Assembly: GCF_041051975.1 (NCBI RefSeq)
Contig: NZ_CP163435.1
Location: forward strand, 8,462,501-8,526,500
DNA: 64,000 nt
Source: Streptomyces sp. R21
GTDB taxonomy: Bacteria > Actinomycetota > Actinomycetes > Streptomycetales > Streptomycetaceae
Direction of reading: 5' to 3'
The notes under the pieces are model-generated. The model had not been told where the DNA came from, did not search any database, and was given only the letters and a program-made list of their open reading frames with translations. This document shows positions 10,999 to 18,650 of the stretch, one piece after another (within the stretch, counting starts at the first letter, position 1; the number at the start of each line of letters is the position of its first letter). A program made the position numbers and the translations under genes.

Positions 10999-11634
10999 GT
11001 GAGAAGCAGCGGCGACGGTACGGCTGGGGGTGCCCCCGGACGCAGTCTGGGGGAGAGCGGCCCGTACCCGCTTCACGGCAACGCGGCCGGTCACGTTCCG
11101 CGGCGGCCGACGGCAGTGCCGGGCGAGGGAGGGGCCGTTACCGAGGAGATCGGGTACCGGGGTCCCACGGCGTGTGCTGCCGCGGGCATCACCTATCGGC
11201 AGCTGGACTACTGGGCCAGAACCGGTCTTGTCGAGCCGAGCGTGCGGCCCGCCTACGGGTCGGGGACGCAGCGGCTGTACAGCTTCCGGGACGTAGTAGT
11301 CCTGAAGATCGTGAAGCGCTTCCTCGACACCGGGGTCTCGCTGCAGAACATCCGCACCACGGTCCAGCACCTCAGGGAGCGCGGCTTCCAGGATCTGGAG
11401 CGGATGACGCTGATGAGCGACGGCGCGACCGTCTACGAATGCACTTCGCCCGACGAGGTCCACGCCCTGCTCCAGGGCGGCCAGGGCATCTTCGGCATCG
11501 CCGTGGGCGTGGTGTGGCGGGACGTCGAGAGCGCGCTCTCGCAGCTGCACGGGGAGCGCGTGGACACCGGCGAGACGCTCGTCGGGCACAATCCCGCGGA
11601 CGAGCTGGCGCGGCGGCGTAATCGCGCCGTCTGA
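10999..11634 (+). CDS. MerR-family regulator, Rv1830 type
   Basis: A 211-residue protein. Residues 1 to about 50 are Gly/Pro-rich and disordered; then comes the MerR helix-turn-helix (GPTACAAAGITYRQLDYWAR, LYSFRDVVVLKIVKRFLDTGVSL) and a C-terminal domain with ALLQGGQGIFGIAVG. The mycobacterial counterpart Rv1830 (ResR/McdR) affects growth and division. GTG at 10999 has GGAGG 5 nt upstream and lies just downstream of a good promoter; the open frame extends further 5' but over that promoter. Residues 10-19 are encoded by a 30-bp palindromic repeat. Confidence 0.85.
   Translation: MRSSGDGTAGGAPGRSLGESGPYPLHGNAAGHVPRRPTAVPGEGGAVTEEIGYRGPTACAAAGITYRQLDYWARTGLVEPSVRPAYGSGTQRLYSFRDVVVLKIVKRFLDTGVSLQNIRTTVQHLRERGFQDLERMTLMSDGATVYECTSPDEVHALLQGGQGIFGIAVGVVWRDVESALSQLHGERVDTGETLVGHNPADELARRRNRAV
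11026..11055 (-). repeat. Palindromic 30-bp dispersed repeat, copy 2, inside a coding sequence
   Basis: The inverted counterpart of the element at 9429-9458. It lies in frame within the disordered N-terminus of the MerR protein and encodes GGAPGRSLGE. Confidence 0.75.
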
Positions 11635-11706
11635 GGCTCCGGACCGCAGGGCGCCGGGATCGGCGCGGTGTCCTGACGTCCGGAATCAGCAGCTTGTGAA
11701 GGATGA

Positions 11707-11726
11707 TGCCCCGGCGTGCCGGGGCA
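11707..11726 (+). terminator. Hairpin after the second merR gene
   Basis: TGCCCCGGC-GT-GCCGGGGCA is a perfect 9-bp stem with a 2-nt spacer followed by TTGTC. It lies 72 nt after the merR stop and 30 nt before dinB, and probably separates the two transcripts. Confidence 0.6.
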
Positions 11727-11756
11727 TTGTCAGTGGCGTAGGGCAGCATCGGAGAT

Positions 11757-13253
11757 GTGAGAACCACGCCCACGATCCTGCATCTCGACATGGATGCCTT
11801 CTTCGCCTCGGCGGAGCAGGCAGCCAAGCCGAGCCTGCGCGGGAAAGCGGTCGTCGTGGGCGGGCTCGGACCGCGCGGTGTGGTCGCCACCTGCTCGTAC
11901 GAGGCACGGATCTTCGGGGTGCACTCGGCGATGCCCATGGCACAGGCGCGCAGGCTCGCGCCGAACGCCGCGTACCTGGTGCCGCGCTTCGGGCTCTACC
12001 GGGAGGTCAGCGAGCAGGTGATGGGGCTGCTGGGGGCGCTGTCGCCGCTGGTGGAGCCGCTCAGCCTGGACGAGGCGTTCGTGGACCTGGAGGCCGGGGG
12101 GACGGCATGGGACGAGCAGTCGGCGCGCCTGACCGGGGCGAAGCTGCGCGCCGACATCCGGGCCGTGACGGGGCTGACGGGATCGGTCGGACTGGCCGCC
12201 TCGAAGATGCTCGCGAAGATCGCCTCGGAGCAGGCGAAGCCCGACGGGCTGGTGCTGATAGAGCCCGGCACCGAGCGGGCGCTGCTGGGGCCGATGTCGG
12301 TGCGCACGCTGCCGGGCGTGGGCCCCGCCACCGGGGACCATCTGCGGCGGGCCGGGATCAGCACGGTCGAGGAGATCGCCGAGGCGGGCGAGGACGAGCT
12401 CGTACGGCTCCTGGGGAAGGCGCACGGGCACGCGCTGTACGCCATGGCGCTGGCGCACGATGAGCGGCCCGTGGTGGCCGAGCGGGAGACCAAGTCGGTC
12501 TCGGTCGAGGACACGTACGACGTGGACATCCATGACCGGACGAGGGTCGGGCTGGAGGTGCAGCGGCTCGCCGACCGGTGTGTGCAGCGGCTGCGCGGCG
12601 CAGGGCTGTCGGGGCGGACGATCGTCCTGAAGGTGCGGCGGTACGACTTCTCCACGCTGACCCGCTCCGAGACGCTGCGCGGGCCCACGGACGACACGGC
12701 CGTGGTGCGGGAGGCGGCGGCGCGGCTGCTGGAGGCGGTGGACACCACCGGGGGCGTACGACTGCTGGGAGTCGGTGTCTCCGGGCTCGCCGACTACACG
12801 CAGGAGGACCTCTTCGCGCAGGCGCAGGCCGCCGCGGGGGAGCTGGCGGCGCAGGAGCATCCCGAGGAGGAGCCGGCGCAGGAGCCCGCCGTGGAACAGG
12901 CGCCGGTCGCCGAGCGGCGGTGGCCCGCGGGGCACGACGTACGGCATGCCGAGCACGGGCACGGCTGGGTGCAGGGCAGCGGGCTCGGGCGGGTCACGGT
13001 GCGGTTCGAGACGCCGTACTCGGAGCCCGGGCGTGTGCGCACGTTCCGGACGGACGACCCGGACCTGGAGCCGGCGGATCCGCTGCCCCTGGTGCTGCGA
13101 AGACCCGAGGAGCCGGGGCCCCCGGATCCTGGGCCGGAGGTTCCAGAGCCTGCGGATGCGGAGATCGGGTCTCAGGCGTCCTCAGTGCCTGCGAGGCGGC
13201 CGAAGTCGCGGTCCGGGGGGAGTGGCTCGGGGAACGCCACATCGAGCCCGTAG
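11757..13253 (+). CDS. dinB: DNA polymerase IV (Y-family translesion polymerase)
   Basis: A 498-residue Y-family polymerase. Catalytic carboxylates are visible in LHLDMDAFFAS (D11, D13) and LSLDEAFVD. The finger motif GVVATCSYEAR, the helix-hairpin-helix LPGVGPATGDHL and the little-finger domain follow. QEDLF near residue 345 is a sliding-clamp binding motif. Residues about 350-498 are an extra, Pro/Glu-rich C-terminal tail beyond the usual 350-residue length. The GTG start at 11757 is annotated. The last 82 bp overlap the convergent PRC-barrel gene. Confidence 0.93.
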   Translation: MRTTPTILHLDMDAFFASAEQAAKPSLRGKAVVVGGLGPRGVVATCSYEARIFGVHSAMPMAQARRLAPNAAYLVPRFGLYREVSEQVMGLLGALSPLVEPLSLDEAFVDLEAGGTAWDEQSARLTGAKLRADIRAVTGLTGSVGLAASKMLAKIASEQAKPDGLVLIEPGTERALLGPMSVRTLPGVGPATGDHLRRAGISTVEEIAEAGEDELVRLLGKAHGHALYAMALAHDERPVVAERETKSVSVEDTYDVDIHDRTRVGLEVQRLADRCVQRLRGAGLSGRTIVLKVRRYDFSTLTRSETLRGPTDDTAVVREAAARLLEAVDTTGGVRLLGVGVSGLADYTQEDLFAQAQAAAGELAAQEHPEEEPAQEPAVEQAPVAERRWPAGHDVRHAEHGHGWVQGSGLGRVTVRFETPYSEPGRVRTFRTDDPDLEPADPLPLVLRRPEEPGPPDPGPEVPEPADAEIGSQASSVPARRPKSRSGGSGSGNATSSP

Positions 13254-13546
13254 TGGTGGTAGAGCTGGATCTCCTGTTCGGGCGAGAGGTGGCGGCCGAC
13301 GCCGAAGTCGGGGGCGTCCTTGATCAGGGCCCGCTCGTAGGGGACGCGGAGGGTGCCTTCGACGAGTTCGCTGGGCTCCAGGGGCACGAAGGCGTCCCTG
13401 CTGAACAGGCCGGTGCGTATGGCCGCCCACTCCGGAACGCCGGTCGCGTCGTCGAGGTAGACCTCGTCGATGGTGCCGATCTTGGTGCCGTTGCGGTCGA
13501 GTGCCTTGCGGCCGATCAGGTTGCGCGGATCGATGTCGGTCTGCAC
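13172..13546 (-). CDS. PRC-barrel domain protein
   Basis: A 124-residue protein with a PRC-barrel domain: DPRNLIGRKALDRNGTKIG, then VYLDDATGVPEWAAIRTG and FVPLEPSEL. The C-terminus carries the common tail LSPEQEIQLYHHYGL seen in actinobacterial PRC-barrel stress proteins. The GTG at 13546 is chosen because GGAGGG lies 4 nt upstream; the frame stays open well beyond. It reads divergently from the glycine riboswitch and overlaps the 3' end of dinB by 82 bp in antisense. No specific function is known. Confidence 0.82.
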   Translation of the reverse strand: MQTDIDPRNLIGRKALDRNGTKIGTIDEVYLDDATGVPEWAAIRTGLFSRDAFVPLEPSELVEGTLRVPYERALIKDAPDFGVGRHLSPEQEIQLYHHYGLDVAFPEPLPPDRDFGRLAGTEDA

Positions 13547-13665
13547 GGGCCCTCCACTTGGTCGCAACTCATCCGTAAGCACTACGAAAGAGCACATTGG
13601 GGAAGGTGGCCACTCGAAGACTCGTGCGTTGTCCTCGCTGGTAGGCTGGCACACGGCTGCTGACC

Positions 13666-13871
13666 CCGTGCGGGAGAGTCCTCCAGACATCATCGGAGGC
13701 GCCGAAGGAGCAAATCCTCCCCGGAATCTCTCAGGCCCACGTACCGCACGGACGAGGTCACTCTGGAAAGCAGAGCGGGTTTCGATGGCTTCCGCTCTCA
13801 CCGACGGTGAAAACCGGGACGTCCAGCTCAGTGGACGGTCCGGTGAAGCTCTCAGGTTGAGATGACAGAGG
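13666..13871 (+). promoter_or_regulatory. Tandem glycine riboswitch upstream of gcvP
   Basis: Aptamer 1 (13666-13751) is closed by a perfect stem CCGTGCGG/CCGCACGG and holds the hallmark GGAGAG, GCCGAAGGAGCAA and AATCTCTCAGG segments. Aptamer 2 (about 13761-13870) is closed by CTCTG/CAGAG and ends with GAAGCTCTCAGG and GACAGAGG. Its core reads ACCGACGGTGAAAAC instead of the usual GCCGAAGGxGCAA, so it is a variant. It should turn on gcvP when glycine is abundant. A possible -10 (TAGGCT, 13642-13647) lies upstream with a weak -35. Confidence 0.9.
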
Positions 13872-13938
13872 GGGAGGCCGTCGGGGTACCCGCGCCGTGG
13901 TGCCCCTCGAAGGTCGTATCGACCAGGAGGCCTCCTCA

Positions 13939-16824
13939 ATGACCGCCAGTCGCATTCCGCTCTCCGAGCTCGAACAGGGCATCCCCTTCGAGCAGCGCCA
14001 CATCGGCCCCGACCACGAGGCCCGGGCCAAGATGCTCGCGCAGGTGGGGTACGGCTCGCTCGACGAGCTGACGGCCGCCGCGGTCCCGGATGTCATCAAG
14101 AACGCCGACGCGCTCGACCTGCCCGGTGCGCGCACCGAGGCCGACGTCCTCGCCGAGCTGCGCTCCCTCGCCGACCGCAACCAGGTCCTCGGCTCGATGA
14201 TCGGCCTCGGCTACTACGGCACCTTCACGCCGCCGGTGATCCTGCGCAACGTCATGGAGAACCCGGCCTGGTACACCGCGTACACGCCGTACCAGCCGGA
14301 GATCTCGCAGGGCCGCCTGGAGGCGCTGCTGAACTTCCAGACCGTCGTCGCCGAGCTGACCGGGCTGCCGACCTCCGGCGCCTCCCTGCTCGACGAGGGC
14401 ACCGCGGCCGCCGAGGCCGTGGCCCTGTCGCGGCGGATGGGCAAGAACAAGAAGGGCCTGTTCCTCGTCGACGCGGACGCCCTGCCGCAGACCATCGCCG
14501 TCATCCAGACGCGCGCCGAGCCGACCGGCGTCGAGGTCGTCGTCGCCGACCTGAGCGGCGGCATCCCGGCCGAGCTGGCCGAGCGCGAGATCAACGGCGT
14601 GCTCATCCAGTACCCGGGTGCCTCCGGTGCCGTACGCGACATCAAGCCGGTCATCGACCGGGCGCACGAGCTCGGCGCGGTCGTCACCGTCGCCGCCGAC
14701 CTGCTCGCCCTCACCCTGCTCACCTCGCCGGGCGAGCTGGACGCGGACATCGCGGTCGGTACGACGCAGCGCTTCGGTGTCCCGATGGGCTTCGGCGGCC
14801 CGCACGCCGGTTACATGGCGGTGCGCGAGAAGTTCGCGCGCAGCCTGCCCGGGCGGCTCGTGGGTGTCTCCGTCGACGCCGACGGCCACAAGGCGTACCG
14901 GCTCGCCCTGCAGACGCGGGAGCAGCACATCCGCCGGGAGAAGGCCACCAGCAACATCTGTACGGCTCAGGTGCTGCTCGCCGTGATGGCCGGCATGTAC
15001 GCCGTCTACCACGGGCCGCAGGGACTCAGGGCGATCGCCCGGCGCACCCACCGCTACGCCACGATCCTCGCCGGGGGTCTGAAGGCGGGCGGCGTCGAGG
15101 TCGTGCACGGTGCCTACTTCGACACGCTGACCGTGCGGGTGCCGGGCCGCGCCGCCGAGGTCGTCGCCGCCGCGCGCGACAACGGTGTGAACCTCCACCT
15201 CGTCGACGCCGACCAGGTCTCGATCTCCTGCGACGAGACCACCACGCGGGCCCAGCTGGACGCCGTCTGGAGCGCGTTCGGCGTGGCGGGCGACATCGAG
15301 GCCCTGGACGCCACCGTCGAGGACACGCTGCCGGCCGGCCGGCAGCGCACCGACGAGTACCTCTCGCACCCGGTGTTCCACCAGTACCGCTCCGAGACGG
15401 CGATGCTGCGCTACCTGCGCAAGCTGTCCGACCGCGACTACGCGCTGGACCGCGGCATGATCCCGCTGGGCTCCTGCACCATGAAGCTCAACGCGACCAC
15501 CGAGATGGAGCCGGTCACCTGGCCCGAGTTCGGCCAGCTGCACCCCTTCGCACCCGCCGAGCAGGCGCAGGGCTACCTCACGCTCATCCACGAGCTGGAG
15601 GATCAGCTCGCCGAGGTCACCGGCTACGACAAGGTCTCGCTCCAGCCGAACGCGGGCTCCCAGGGCGAGCTGGCCGGGCTGCTCGCCGTGCGCGGCTATC
15701 ACCGCGCCAATGGTGACGAGCAGCGCACCGTCTGCCTCATCCCGTCCTCCGCGCACGGCACCAACGCCGCGAGCGCCGTGATGGCCGGCATGAAGGTCGT
15801 CGTCGTGAAGACCGCCGAGGACGGCGAGATCGACGTCGAGGACCTGCGGGCCAAGATCGAGCAGTACCGCGACGAGCTGTCGGTGCTGATGATCACGTAC
15901 CCCTCGACGCACGGTGTGTTCGAGGAGCACGTCGCGGACATCTGCGCCCAGGTGCACGAGGCGGGCGGCCAGGTGTACGTCGACGGCGCCAACCTCAACG
16001 CGCTGGTGGGCCTCGCCAAGCCGGGCCACTTCGGCGGCGACGTCTCGCACCTGAACCTGCACAAGACGTTCTGCATCCCGCACGGCGGCGGCGGTCCGGG
16101 CGTCGGCCCGGTCGGCGTGCGCGCGCATCTGGCGCCGTACCTGCCGAACCACCCGCTGCAGCCCGAGGCCGGTCCGGAGACGGGCGTCGGCCCGATCTCC
16201 GCGGCTCCCTGGGGCTCCGCGGGCATCCTGCCGATCTCGTGGGCGTACGTCCGGCTCATGGGCGGCGAGGGTCTCAAGCGCGCCACGCAGGTGGCGGTGC
16301 TGTCCGCCAACTACATCGCCAAGCGCCTGGAGCCGCACTACCCGGTGCTGTACACGGGCCCGGGCGGCCTCGTCGCGCACGAGTGCATCATCGACCTGCG
16401 TCCGCTGAGCAAGTCGACCGGTGTCAGCGTCGACGACATCGCCAAGCGCCTGATCGACTACGGCTTCCACGCGCCGACGATGTCCTTCCCGGTGGCCGGC
16501 ACGCTGATGATCGAGCCCACCGAGTCCGAGGACCTGGTCGAGCTGGACCGTTTCTGCGGGGCGATGATCGCGATTCGCGGCGAGGTCGAGAAGGTCGGCT
16601 CCGGCGAGTGGCCCGCGGACGACAACCCGCTGCGCAACGCGCCGCACACCGCGGCCGCGCTCGGCGGCGAGTGGGAGCACGCGTACACGCGCGAGGAGGC
16701 GGTCTTCCCGGCCGGTGTCTCGCCCGCGGACAAGTACTGGCCGCCGGTGCGCCGTATCGACCAGGCCTTCGGTGACCGGAACCTGGTCTGCTCGTGCCCG
16801 CCGCTGGACGCCTACGAGGACTGA
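13939..16824 (+). CDS. gcvP: Glycine dehydrogenase (decarboxylating), glycine cleavage P protein
   Basis: A 961-residue, full-length single-chain P protein of the glycine cleavage system, a pyridoxal-phosphate enzyme that decarboxylates glycine and passes the aminomethyl group to lipoyl-GcvH. The PLP lysine is K709 in NLHKTFCIPHGGGGPG. The N-terminal half (FEQRHIGPD, EISQGRLEAL) and C-terminal half (GSCTMKLNATTEM, SSAHGTNAAS) are both complete. AGGAGG precedes the ATG by 8 nt; the frame opens further 5' inside the riboswitch. gcvT and gcvH are not in this window. Confidence 0.97.
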   Translation: MTASRIPLSELEQGIPFEQRHIGPDHEARAKMLAQVGYGSLDELTAAAVPDVIKNADALDLPGARTEADVLAELRSLADRNQVLGSMIGLGYYGTFTPPVILRNVMENPAWYTAYTPYQPEISQGRLEALLNFQTVVAELTGLPTSGASLLDEGTAAAEAVALSRRMGKNKKGLFLVDADALPQTIAVIQTRAEPTGVEVVVADLSGGIPAELAEREINGVLIQYPGASGAVRDIKPVIDRAHELGAVVTVAADLLALTLLTSPGELDADIAVGTTQRFGVPMGFGGPHAGYMAVREKFARSLPGRLVGVSVDADGHKAYRLALQTREQHIRREKATSNICTAQVLLAVMAGMYAVYHGPQGLRAIARRTHRYATILAGGLKAGGVEVVHGAYFDTLTVRVPGRAAEVVAAARDNGVNLHLVDADQVSISCDETTTRAQLDAVWSAFGVAGDIEALDATVEDTLPAGRQRTDEYLSHPVFHQYRSETAMLRYLRKLSDRDYALDRGMIPLGSCTMKLNATTEMEPVTWPEFGQLHPFAPAEQAQGYLTLIHELEDQLAEVTGYDKVSLQPNAGSQGELAGLLAVRGYHRANGDEQRTVCLIPSSAHGTNAASAVMAGMKVVVVKTAEDGEIDVEDLRAKIEQYRDELSVLMITYPSTHGVFEEHVADICAQVHEAGGQVYVDGANLNALVGLAKPGHFGGDVSHLNLHKTFCIPHGGGGPGVGPVGVRAHLAPYLPNHPLQPEAGPETGVGPISAAPWGSAGILPISWAYVRLMGGEGLKRATQVAVLSANYIAKRLEPHYPVLYTGPGGLVAHECIIDLRPLSKSTGVSVDDIAKRLIDYGFHAPTMSFPVAGTLMIEPTESEDLVELDRFCGAMIAIRGEVEKVGSGEWPADDNPLRNAPHTAAALGGEWEHAYTREEAVFPAGVSPADKYWPPVRRIDQAFGDRNLVCSCPPLDAYED

Positions 16825-16878
16825 TCAGCATTCGGAACTCGGGCGCTCACGAGGAGTAGTCACCCTCGGACATGCGTC

Positions 16879-16915
16879 GGGGCCGGTTCGGAGGGTGTTC
16901 CTCCGGGCCGGCCCC
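16879..16915 (+). terminator. Hairpin after gcvP
   Basis: GGGGCCGG, two mismatched bases and CGGAGG pair with CCTCCG, two bases and CCGGCCCC around a GTGTT loop, then CTTGTTCT. It ends gcvP transcription and can also serve the convergent small gene just downstream. Confidence 0.7.
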
Positions 16916-16958
16916 TTGTTCTGTCCGGGCAGCCGGGCTGCCCGTTGTGCGCTGCCGC

Positions 16959-17165
16959 TCAGGCGGCCGTCATCACCTGGTCGACGCCCATGGGGCGGTG
17001 CGGGGCGATGATCTGGCCGTCCGGCAGGAGCTCACCGGTGTCCTCGAAGAGCAGAACGCCGTTGCACAGCAGGCTCCATCCCTGCTCCGGGTGGTGCGCC
17101 GCGAGACGGGCGGACTCCCGGTCGGCGGATTCGGCTGTCGGACACGGTGGCTGGTGCTGGCACAT
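16959..17165 (-). CDS. DUF5999 family small protein
   Basis: A 68-residue protein that starts MCQHQPPCP and contains HHPEQGWSLLCNGVLLFEDTG. This is the Streptomyces family I know as DUF5999; three cysteines (CxxxxxxC near the start and one in LLCNG) and several histidines could bind a metal. No function is known. The frame is open for 42 codons further upstream, but the family starts at this ATG. It reads convergently to gcvP. Confidence 0.75.
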   Translation of the reverse strand: MCQHQPPCPTAESADRESARLAAHHPEQGWSLLCNGVLLFEDTGELLPDGQIIAPHRPMGVDQVMTAA

Positions 17166-17468
17166 GGATGGGATCTTTCGCTGGGTTGTGATGTCAGTGA
17201 TGGTTGTTGTGTCTGTCCCGCGGCTGGAAGTACTCATGGCCGCCCCCCGTTGGTGTGTGGTCTGACCCCAGTGTTGCCCTACGGACGTCAATCCGCAGGG
17301 ATTTGGCAGCAGCGCTCCTCACAGGTTGATGACGCATCACTCGTGCGGACGGTTCATCCCAACTCCACTGTCTCTTCGGGTGGTTCGACGTGGCCTGATG
17401 GGGCTAGTCCGGTCGGGCGGCGGGCGCGTTTTGCCTCGTACGAGCGCTGTGAGGCCCGAACGAGCGCG
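17166..17468. other. Intergenic region without a convincing gene
   Basis: About 300 bp between two minus-strand genes. Open frames here are short and have poor codon bias. It should hold the promoter of the DUF5999 gene; no clear -10/-35 pair was found. Confidence 0.5.
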
Positions 17469-17501
17469 GTGCCCCGCTGCCGATGAACGGCGGCGGGGCA
17501 C
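17469..17501 (-). terminator. Hairpin after the 193-residue hypothetical gene
   Basis: GTGCCCCGCTGCCG pairs with CGGCGGCGGGGCAC, a 14-bp stem with one mismatch and a 5-nt loop. It lies 23 nt past the stop of the minus-strand gene. Confidence 0.65.
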
Positions 17502-17523
17502 AGGAGGCGAGGCGCGAGGGCCC

Positions 17524-18105
17524 TCAGGCCGGCGAGCTGAGAAGAGGTGCGGGGGTGAGGCGGTGGGTGAGGACCGGGAGCAGTTCGGCGACGCGGTGCG
17601 GGCGGTGGGCGGCGATGCCGGGCGGGGCGGGCGCCAGCGGGACGAGGAGGTCGGTGGCGGCCGGCTGGCCGGTGGCGCCGTCGGCGGTGCAGTCGCCGTG
17701 CAGCCAGAGGGTGAGCATGTACAGCTCGGGCACGGACAGCAGGCGTGCCTGGTAGGGCTGCTTCATGTTCTCGGCCTGGCGCAGGGCGCGTTCGGTGGCG
17801 GTGACGTAGGGGCCCTCGAAGAAGTGCGAGAAGGCCCAGCCGTCCGGGGTCAGCATGGTGTCCGCGGCGGCCACGGCGCGATCGCCGCAGCGGATCAGGA
17901 AGCGCCAGCCGGCGAGTCGGGTCGTGGACGCACCCGGGGTGATCCGGTCGAGGACGTGGACGGGCAACGGGAGTTCGGGGGTGACGGGTCCCTGGGCCTT
18001 GCGCAGGGACGGGGTGCGTGCCTCGCGGACTGCAGTGGGGGAACCGAGGGCCGTGAGGACGGTGCGAAGGGCGGGCGCGGGAGCCGGGGGTACGTGCAGC
18101 GGCAT
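17524..18105 (-). CDS. Conserved hypothetical protein, 193 residues
   Basis: A 193-residue protein that I do not recognise as a named family. The middle (residues about 65-155) is the most protein-like part, with RFLIRCGDRAVAAAD, FSHFFEGPYVTATERAL and SVPELYMLTLWLHG; the ends are Pro/Ala-rich. The ATG at 18105 has GAGAGG about 8 nt upstream, codon bias is typical of the genome and a hairpin follows the stop, so it is likely a real, separately transcribed gene. No membrane segment or signal peptide is seen. Confidence 0.65.
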   Translation of the reverse strand: MPLHVPPAPAPALRTVLTALGSPTAVREARTPSLRKAQGPVTPELPLPVHVLDRITPGASTTRLAGWRFLIRCGDRAVAAADTMLTPDGWAFSHFFEGPYVTATERALRQAENMKQPYQARLLSVPELYMLTLWLHGDCTADGATGQPAATDLLVPLAPAPPGIAAHRPHRVAELLPVLTHRLTPAPLLSSPA

Positions 18106-18650
18106 GGTGGGTCGCCTCTCATTTCGACAGGCACAGTGGCGCGAGGGCGGGGGCGGACGGCGCTGTCAGCTCTCGGGGTCAGAGGGGCGGGGGATCCGGA
18201 CCTGCCGACTGGGTACTGCCTGCAGCGCGTACTTCGACGTCAGGACCCGGGACCGCGAGTGCCAACTCTCTGCCTCGTTCGCGGAGTTTATACGACACGT
18301 GTTCAGACGGTGTTTCGTCTAGTCGTCCTGAATATGAAAAGCAAGGTGTGAATCGGCCACGGAAACGAGAAGTTCATCCCGATTCCATGCGGCCGCGCCG
18401 CGGTGACCTCGGAATTCCCGGCAGCAGCGGTCGGCCGATTCTCGTCGGCGTTTTTCACGAGATCGTGACCGGGTGAAACTGCGTGCTGCTTCATGCCTGG
18501 CGAATGTGCCTCCGGACAACTGGTTCCAGCCTAGCGGGCGATGGCCCTGTCCAGGGCGTTATCGATCGCGTTGCCTGGGCATCATCCCCCGTGACCCTGG
18601 ACACCAGCGGCCGGATCGTCTGGTCCGCCCATCCGAGGAGGGACACTTCG
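18106..18650. other. Long divergent intergenic region with an AT-richer core
   Basis: 545 bp between the hypothetical gene and the GCS2 ligase gene. Bases about 18270-18450 are clearly less GC-rich than the surroundings. They include an ACACGTGT palindrome (about 18295-18302) and an inverted repeat AGACG-N6-CGTCT (18305-18320). Short frames across it look non-coding. It probably holds promoters and operators for both divergent genes. Confidence 0.5.

Noticed and set aside
11727..11760. TTGTCA near dinB as a -35 for a LexA/SOS promoter
   Set aside because: No correctly spaced -10 and no LexA box (GAAC-N4-GTTC type) were found.
13936..16680. 914-residue open frame on the minus strand opposite gcvP
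   Set aside because: It is a shadow frame caused by high GC; the protein is compositionally skewed and gcvP is certain on the other strand.
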